From Nitrospirota bacterium (GTDB lineage: Bacteria; Nitrospirota_A; Leptospirillia; Leptospirillales; Leptospirillaceae): DNA of 11,829 bases. Each line of letters begins with the position of its first letter. Position 1 is the stretch's first letter. Location of the stretch: NCBI GenBank assembly GCA_021844645.1, contig JAKBTA010000038.1, positions 1-11,829 on the forward strand, given 5' to 3'. The position numbers and the translations under genes were made by a program. A model generated the notes under the pieces. It was not told the origin of the DNA. It saw only the letters and a program-made list of their open reading frames with translations, and ran no database searches. This document shows, piece by piece, positions 7,894-11,829 of this stretch.

Positions 7894-8787
7894 ATGAATC
7901 AGGTCAGGGGCCTCTCCCTTTTCAGACGAGCGAGGAACGCTGTATTCGGAACGATTACCCTGCTGGCTTTCGTCCTCTCGGTCACCCCCCTTCTGGCCAT
8001 TATCTGGGTCTCCTGGGAAAAAGGAAAAAGTGCGCTGAACCTCAACTTTCTGACAACGCTTCCTTCAGGGTTCCCGGTCGGATCTGAAGGCGGGATCCTG
8101 AACGGAATCGTCGGGAGTCTCGTTCTTGCGCTTCTTGCAAGCGCGCTTTCTGTCCCGATCGGAGTCTGGGCCGGAATGTTTCTGTGGGAGGGAGGCAATG
8201 ACCGTCTTCCATCGCTGGTCAGGCTGTTCTCAGATCTTCTTCTGGGTGTGCCTTCGGTGGTATGGGGCGTTGTCGGGTATTATGTTTTTTCCACGTCAAC
8301 AGGTTATGGCCTCCACTGGGGATTTTCCGCCCTGGCCGGCGGACTGACCCTTGGGTTCATCATGATCCCGATCGTCACGAGGGTGACCGAGCAGTCGCTC
8401 CGGGATGTTCCCCGATCCTATATTGAAGGGGCGTATGCCCTGGGCGCCACCCGATGGCAGACGCTTCGCGGCGTTGCCCTGCCGGGAGCTGTCGCGGGAA
8501 TCGGGACGGGGATTCTTCTTGGCGTCCTGAATGTTCTGGGCCAGACGGCACCGCTCGTTTTTACCAACTACTACAATACCGGCATTCCTTCATCCCTTGT
8601 TGGCAGCCAGGGGGCTGTCGGCGATCTCGCCATGCAGATCTTCATCTATATCCATGAACCATCTCCGGAGATGCATACAAAGGCGATGGCGGCCTCTCTC
8701 GTTCTGCTGGTTATTGTGCTGGCTCTTGATCTTGGGATACGCTTTTTGACCTGGGGCGGTCGCAAGTTTTCGGCCCGGCAGAGATAG
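7894..8787 (+). CDS. pstA: Phosphate ABC transporter permease PstA
   Basis: The second inner-membrane channel subunit of the Pst importer, 297 residues, a normal length. Six hydrophobic segments are visible, starting with TITLLAFVLSVTPLLAIIWV and ending with SLVLLVIVLALDLGIRFL. The coupling loop VPRSYIEGAYALGATRWQTL (172-191) is the EAA motif that docks on PstB. The following signature, usually RAxGETAPL, reads NVLGQTAPL here: Asn213 replaces Arg and Gln217 replaces Glu. The rest (TAPLVFT) is intact, so the family call is safe. The start at 7894 follows GGGGGAGG at 7881-7888, five bases upstream, and lies one base after the pstC stop. A 74-base gap separates it from pstB. Confidence 0.94.
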   Translation: MNQVRGLSLFRRARNAVFGTITLLAFVLSVTPLLAIIWVSWEKGKSALNLNFLTTLPSGFPVGSEGGILNGIVGSLVLALLASALSVPIGVWAGMFLWEGGNDRLPSLVRLFSDLLLGVPSVVWGVVGYYVFSTSTGYGLHWGFSALAGGLTLGFIMIPIVTRVTEQSLRDVPRSYIEGAYALGATRWQTLRGVALPGAVAGIGTGILLGVLNVLGQTAPLVFTNYYNTGIPSSLVGSQGAVGDLAMQIFIYIHEPSPEMHTKAMAASLVLLVIVLALDLGIRFLTWGGRKFSARQR

Positions 8788-8861
8788 AGGCCCATGAAAA
8801 GGTTTTTGACCGGTGACACTGCCATGAACAGGATGAAAATGAATCAGATAGGACAAAGTGT

Positions 8862-9614
8862 ATGGAGAGGCTGAGCATCAGAAACTTTTCCGCCTACTAT
8901 GGTGAAACGCAGGCGCTCAAAAGTGTTTCGATGGAGATTCCCGACCGGCAGGTCCTGGCGCTGATTGGTCCTTCCGGTTGTGGAAAGACGACCTTTCTCC
9001 GGAGCCTTAACCGGATGAACGATTTTGTCAAGGATTTCTCGGTCGATGGGCAGGTTCTTCTTGACGGGCAGGACATCTATTCCCCCGAGATGCATCCGGT
9101 CATTTTAAGGCGCCGTGTTGGAATGGTTTTCCAAAAACCCAATCCTTTTACGAAATCGATCTTTGAGAATGTGGCCTATGGACTCAGGATTCAGGGAATA
9201 CGCGCAAAGAGCGTCCTGAGAGATGTGGTCGAGAAGTCCCTTCAGGCTGCAGCCCTTTGGGAAGAAGTCAAGGACAGGCTCGACGATTCTGCTTTTGCCC
9301 TTTCCGGGGGACAGCAGCAACGTCTCTGCATTGCCCGGGCGCTTGCCGTTGAGCCGGAAGTGATTCTCCTCGATGAACCGGCATCGGCGCTCGATCCCAT
9401 TTCAACCGCCCGCATCGAGGAGTTGATCCAGGAGCTCAAGATCCGTTACACCATCGTGATTGTGACGCATAATATGCAACAGGCCGCTCGTGTTTCCGAC
9501 CAGACTGTTTTCTTCCTGAACGGTGAGATGGTCGAGATGGGGGTGACTTCCAAGATTTTTACGACACCGTCGGAGTCGCGGACGGAGGATTATATTACCG
9601 GGCGGTTCGGTTGA
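8862..9614 (+). CDS. pstB: Phosphate ABC transporter ATP-binding protein PstB
   Basis: The cytoplasmic ATPase that powers phosphate import by PstCA, 250 residues, a normal length. All nucleotide-site elements are intact: Walker [10 protein letters not shown] (36-44), followed by the PstB-typical [10 protein letters not shown]-loop Gln91 in VFQKPNPF; signature LSGGQ (147-151); Walker B VILLDE (167-172); D-loop SALD; and switch His203 in [13 protein letters not shown]. The VFQKPNPF and NRMND blocks point to PstB rather than another ABC importer. The start is the ATG at 8862 with AGGA at 8850-8853. phoU follows closely, so it belongs to the same operon. Confidence 0.97.
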   Translation: MERLSIRNFSAYYGETQALKSVSMEIPDRQVLALIGPSGCGKTTFLRSLNRMNDFVKDFSVDGQVLLDGQDIYSPEMHPVILRRRVGMVFQKPNPFTKSIFENVAYGLRIQGIRAKSVLRDVVEKSLQAAALWEEVKDRLDDSAFALSGGQQQRLCIARALAVEPEVILLDEPASALDPISTARIEELIQELKIRYTIVIVTHNMQQAARVSDQTVFFLNGEMVEMGVTSKIFTTPSESRTEDYITGRFG

Positions 9615-9632
9615 TTCTGGACTGATTTGCCG

Positions 9633-10301
9633 ATGAAAGGGATATTCGTGCACAGGCACTTTGATGCGGAGCTTGATGAGCTCAAGGAAAAGGTTTCGGC
9701 CATGGGCCGGATGGTTGAAGAGCAGCTCGAAGGGGCGATTGCATCCCTTGTCGGGAGAGATGCGGACAAGGCCGGAGAAATCATCGCGAAAGACCATCAG
9801 GTCAACGCCATGGAAGTAGGCATCGACGAAGACTGCATCCGGATGATTGCCCTTTACCAGCCGGAGGCCAGGGATCTTCGATTCATTATTACGGCGATGA
9901 AGATCATCACCGATCTTGAGCGCATGAGCGATCTGGCGGTCAATGTCTGCGAACGTGTCATTGAGCTCAAGGGAGAGATCCCCTATCCGATTCCTCCAGC
10001 CATTCCCCGGATGGGAGAGATTGCCCGGGAGATGCTTCTTGACGCGTTGGCGGCCTTTGTGGCCCGTGATACGAAAAAGGCCCTCGATGTCTGTCGCCGG
10101 GACGAAGAGGTCAATGTAATCCATCGTGAGCTTATCCGCTCGATCGTAACGGAGCTGGCTCATGATTCGGAGAGGGTGAGTCCCGCAGTCCGCATCCTTT
10201 TCATGAGCCGCGCCCTTGAAAGGTTTGCGGACCATGTGACCAATGTCGCGGAAATTATTGTTTACCTGGTGGAAGGAAAGGTGATCCGACACATCGTCTG
10301 A
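9633..10301 (+). CDS. phoU: Phosphate signalling protein PhoU
   Basis: A cytoplasmic regulator that links Pst transporter state to PhoR/PhoB signalling and keeps the Pho response off when phosphate is plentiful. 222 residues, a normal length. It is made of two similar three-helix bundles, each with a metal-binding helix: ITDLERMSDLAVNVCE in the first and RALERFADHVTNVAE in the second. RMIALYQPEARDLR is another family block. The start is uncertain: the ATG at 9633 has a poor ribosome site, while a GTG at 9648 has AAAGGGA five bases upstream and gives MHRHFDAEL, which resembles other PhoU N-termini. It lies 18 bases after pstB and ends the operon, converging on thyX with a 14-base gap. Confidence 0.95.
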   Translation: MKGIFVHRHFDAELDELKEKVSAMGRMVEEQLEGAIASLVGRDADKAGEIIAKDHQVNAMEVGIDEDCIRMIALYQPEARDLRFIITAMKIITDLERMSDLAVNVCERVIELKGEIPYPIPPAIPRMGEIAREMLLDALAAFVARDTKKALDVCRRDEEVNVIHRELIRSIVTELAHDSERVSPAVRILFMSRALERFADHVTNVAEIIVYLVEGKVIRHIV

Positions 10302-10315
10302 TCCGTTTTTCCGCG

Positions 10316-11122
10316 TTATTTCTCCCTGTTTTTTTCCGCTTTCTCGATCATCTCCCTGATGATCGGGAATTTCCTGCCGAAAAGGGTGTAGGCTGCAAGG
10401 GCATATTCCCTGATTTCGTACTGGGCGGTTTCTTTTGTCCTGAGAGAGAAGAAGTTCAACAGGGAACGAAGATTGACTGTCCAGTAGACGTCGCTGTAGG
10501 CTGCAACAGGAACTGCTCCCCGAAGCAACTCCCTTGCTCTTGCCCTGTAAGGGTCCCGTCCCCCCCTGTTTTCCGGAAGAATCCCTTTTTGTCTTGCTTC
10601 TTCAATGTGCCGGCAGGCCTGGTCGTATTCTTCCTCATAGAAGTCCTGCAACTTTTCCAGGAGCGAGGTATAGCGTTCGACCTGTTCCGTGGAGAGAACG
10701 GGAAATCCATCGACTAAAAGGGCATTTCCTGTCGGAATGTAGAATGCGGATATGGGCTTTCTGTATCGCATGGAAAACTCGTTCCATGTCGAGATGCGAT
10801 GTTTGACCCATTGTCTCAGGACAAAGATCGGAGCGATAAATCGATATCGGAACAGGACCGTTTCAAAGGGGGTTCCGTGTTGTTCGGAGAACAGGTGGTA
10901 GAGAAGGGAGATATCTTTTTCTGACATCTCGTCCGGGGAATGAAGCCGTTTGTTGGATGTCGAGACCCTTGCCGTGTTGAGGATGGTTGTCTCGTCGCCC
11001 CAGGTGTCTTCAAGCTCGATGAAACCAAAGGTTCCGATCCGGAATGTTCCCTGGGGATTCTTTTCACATCGCGTACTGATCTCCTGGGCAATTTCTTTTG
11101 TGGAGTCATTCTGTCTGGACAT
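10316..11122 (-). CDS. thyX: Flavin-dependent thymidylate synthase ThyX
   Basis: Makes dTMP from dUMP in the cytoplasm using methylene-tetrahydrofolate as carbon donor and reduced FAD/NADPH for reduction, replacing ThyA. 268 residues, somewhat longer than the roughly 220-250 common in the family, the extra being mostly at the N-terminus. The family motif RHRxxSxNExSxRY appears at 107-120 as KHRISTWNEFSMRY, with Lys107 for the first Arg. HGTPFE (82-87) and NLRSLLNFFSLRTKETAQYEIR in the C-terminal half match substrate and FAD-site blocks. The start is the ATG at 11122-11120, with AAAGGA about ten bases upstream. It is convergent with phoU and stands alone on its strand here. No thyA is seen in the window. 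Confidence 0.96.
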   Translation of the reverse strand: MSRQNDSTKEIAQEISTRCEKNPQGTFRIGTFGFIELEDTWGDETTILNTARVSTSNKRLHSPDEMSEKDISLLYHLFSEQHGTPFETVLFRYRFIAPIFVLRQWVKHRISTWNEFSMRYRKPISAFYIPTGNALLVDGFPVLSTEQVERYTSLLEKLQDFYEEEYDQACRHIEEARQKGILPENRGGRDPYRARARELLRGAVPVAAYSDVYWTVNLRSLLNFFSLRTKETAQYEIREYALAAYTLFGRKFPIIREMIEKAEKNREK

Positions 11123-11187
11123 TCGTCGATGATCCTTTCCTGTGTTTCCCGGTTCATGGACTGCCTGATATCTATCGGACAGGCACC

Positions 11188-11193
11188 ATTATA
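11188..11193 (-). promoter_or_regulatory. Candidate -10 box of thyX
   Basis: On the minus strand 11193-11188 reads TATAAT, a perfect -10, about 66 bases before the thyX start. No good -35 lies 16-18 bases upstream. The predicted transcript would begin near the small inverted repeat TGCCTG (11162-11167) and CAGGCA (11180-11185). Judged by eye. Confidence 0.4.
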
Positions 11194-11306
11194 TATTGGG
11201 AATAGGGGGATGGATATCACCCGTACTTTCCGGTGTTCCGCTTTGATGGAGACATCTCGTGGAAAGGCTGGTTCCTGGATTTTTATTCAGGACTCAAGGC
11301 AGCATA

Positions 11307-11338
11307 CCTCCTCTTAGGCGTTCTTTGCCAAGAGGAGG
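11307..11338 (+). repeat. Left-end hairpin of the IS element
   Basis: CCTCCTCTT (11307-11315) pairs with AAGAGGAGG (11330-11338), and inside it GGC (11317-11319) pairs with GCC (11327-11329), leaving a bulged A at 11316 and a 7-base loop GTTCTTT. Imperfect subterminal palindromes of this kind are what TnpA (Y1 transposase) recognises at IS200/IS605 ends. The right arm also contains AGGAGG, a strong ribosome-site sequence. Confidence 0.8.
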
Positions 11339-11342
11339 ATGA

Positions 11343-11390
11343 ATGTCTCTTGACTCATTGTGTAATTTAGTTAAAAAATTCACAACATGA
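11343..11390 (+). CDS. Possible 15-residue leader peptide coupled to tnpB
   Basis: A short reading frame, MSLDSLCNLVKKFTT, starts at 11343 four bases after AGGAGG (11333-11338) and stops at TGA 11388-11390. That stop overlaps the tnpB ATG (11387-11389) as ATGA, the usual arrangement for translational coupling. tnpB itself has no ribosome site. The AGGAGG lies in the right arm of the end hairpin and could be hidden when the hairpin forms in RNA. So short a frame can arise by chance, and its expression is unproven. Confidence 0.35.
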   Translation: MSLDSLCNLVKKFTT

Positions 11391-11829
11391 GAAAAACATT
11401 CAAGTATCGGTTGTATCCGACCCGCAAACAGGAAGCTCTTCTGAATCGACAATTGGAAGAGTGCCGCTGGCTCTACAACCATTTTCTGGAGCATCGGAGA
11501 GATGCGTGGGACTGGTACGGTGCCGGTTTGTCCCTGTATACCCAGATCGGGACGCTCCCCTCCCTGAAAAAGATCCGTCCCGCTCTTGAGACGGTCTATT
11601 CCCAAACGCTCCAGAACGTGGCGGTTCGCATCGATCTGGCGTTCCAGGCGTTTTTTCGCCGGGTCAAAAACGGTGAAGACCCCGGCTATCCCCGATTCAA
11701 GGGAAAGGGGCAGTACTCTTCCCTGACCTTTCCCCAGTGGAATAGCGGATGCGATCTGACGGGAAAGGGCCTCTCGAAGATCGGGACCGTTCCCGTCGTT
11801 CTCCATCGCCCGGTCGAAGGAAAGGTCAA
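11387..11829 (+). CDS. tnpB: TnpB (IS605 OrfB) RNA-guided nuclease family, 5' part
   Basis: The first 147 codons of a tnpB gene cut by the window edge. Full-length TnpB proteins are about 350-400 residues and act as RNA-guided DNA endonucleases, ancestral to Cas12, that help the element persist at its donor site. The N-terminus reads MRKTFKYRLYPTRKQEALL, then ECRWLYNHFLEHRRDAW, typical of the helix-turn-helix OrfB N-terminal domain. GYPRFKGKGQYSSLTFPQ is the conserved PRFK block. The RuvC catalytic residues and zinc finger would lie beyond the window, so activity cannot be judged. The start ATG at 11387 has no ribosome site of its own but overlaps the end of a short upstream frame. No stop codon interrupts the visible part. 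Confidence 0.9.
   Translation, partial: MRKTFKYRLYPTRKQEALLNRQLEECRWLYNHFLEHRRDAWDWYGAGLSLYTQIGTLPSLKKIRPALETVYSQTLQNVAVRIDLAFQAFFRRVKNGEDPGYPRFKGKGQYSSLTFPQWNSGCDLTGKGLSKIGTVPVVLHRPVEGKV

Larger units (their letters stand above)
11307..11829 (+). mobile_element. IS200/IS605-family (IS1341-like) element, left part
   Basis: A subterminal hairpin is followed at once by a tnpB gene, the layout of the left end of IS200/IS605-family elements. Between the hairpin and tnpB there are only 48 bases, so no tnpA transposase lies upstream of tnpB, suggesting a tnpB-only (IS1341-like) element that would rely on TnpA supplied in trans. A tnpA beyond the window cannot be excluded. The true left boundary is probably some 10-20 bases before the hairpin but I cannot fix it, and the right end is outside the window. 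Confidence 0.75.

Noticed and set aside
7263..7895. 210-codon minus-strand open frame
   Set aside because: Antisense to pstC, with low-complexity charged sequence typical of a shadow frame.
8794..8874. 26-codon frame between pstA and pstB, overlapping the pstB start
   Set aside because: Only AGG three bases before its ATG, no recognisable sequence, and pstB has its own ribosome site. Chance is the simpler explanation.
9402..10292. 296-codon minus-strand open frame
   Set aside because: Opposite the end of pstB and nearly all of phoU, both clear genes. Its sequence is not recognisable as any family.
11294..11806. 170-codon minus-strand open frame
   Set aside because: Antisense to tnpB and its end hairpin. 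The plus-strand frame has clear TnpB motifs.

Overview
The window looks like a chromosomal stretch from a Gram-negative, moderately GC-rich bacterium. An outer-membrane porin with an export signal and a C-terminal phenylalanine implies an outer membrane. The mixture of genes, including a flavin-dependent ThyX and a UPF0637 protein, reminds me of Leptospirillum-type Nitrospirota. That taxonomic guess is an impression from the proteins and is not proven here.

Layout. (1) Bases 1-2444: a UPF0637/DUF1054 protein on the + strand runs tail-to-tail into purA on the - strand. Upstream of purA, also on the - strand, is a small MTH1187/COG0011 thiamine-binding-type gene. The gap between these two holds a possible purA promoter and a nested inverted repeat in its leader. 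(2) Bases 2445-4500: a 340-base gap with three tandem 12-base repeats, then a 551-residue porin closed by a strong intrinsic terminator. (3) Bases 4501-10301: a phosphate-starvation module. It holds a PhoB-like OmpR-family response regulator, a three-repeat Pho box, and pstS, pstC, pstA, pstB and phoU in order on the + strand. Two GC-rich hairpins separate pstS from pstC. No sensor kinase (phoR) is present. (4) Bases 10316-11122: thyX on the - strand, convergent with phoU. (5) Bases 11307-11829: the left end of an IS200/IS605-family (IS1341-like) element. A subterminal hairpin is followed at once by the start of tnpB, which runs off the window. No tnpA fits in the visible 5' part.

How the genes work together. 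PstS would bind phosphate in the periplasm, PstC and PstA form the inner-membrane channel, PstB powers it, and PhoU couples transporter state to signalling. The regulator encoded just upstream most likely binds the Pho box in front of pstS. The porin next door may let phosphate or other anions across the outer membrane, but only its position suggests this. purA and thyX are nucleotide-biosynthesis housekeeping genes.

I do not see a clearly new multi-gene system. The points most worth a second look are the altered PstA signature (Asn and Gln in place of the usual Arg and Glu), the tnpB leader ORF whose ribosome site lies in the element's end hairpin, the purA leader structure, the 12-base repeats before the porin, and the canonical triple Pho box.
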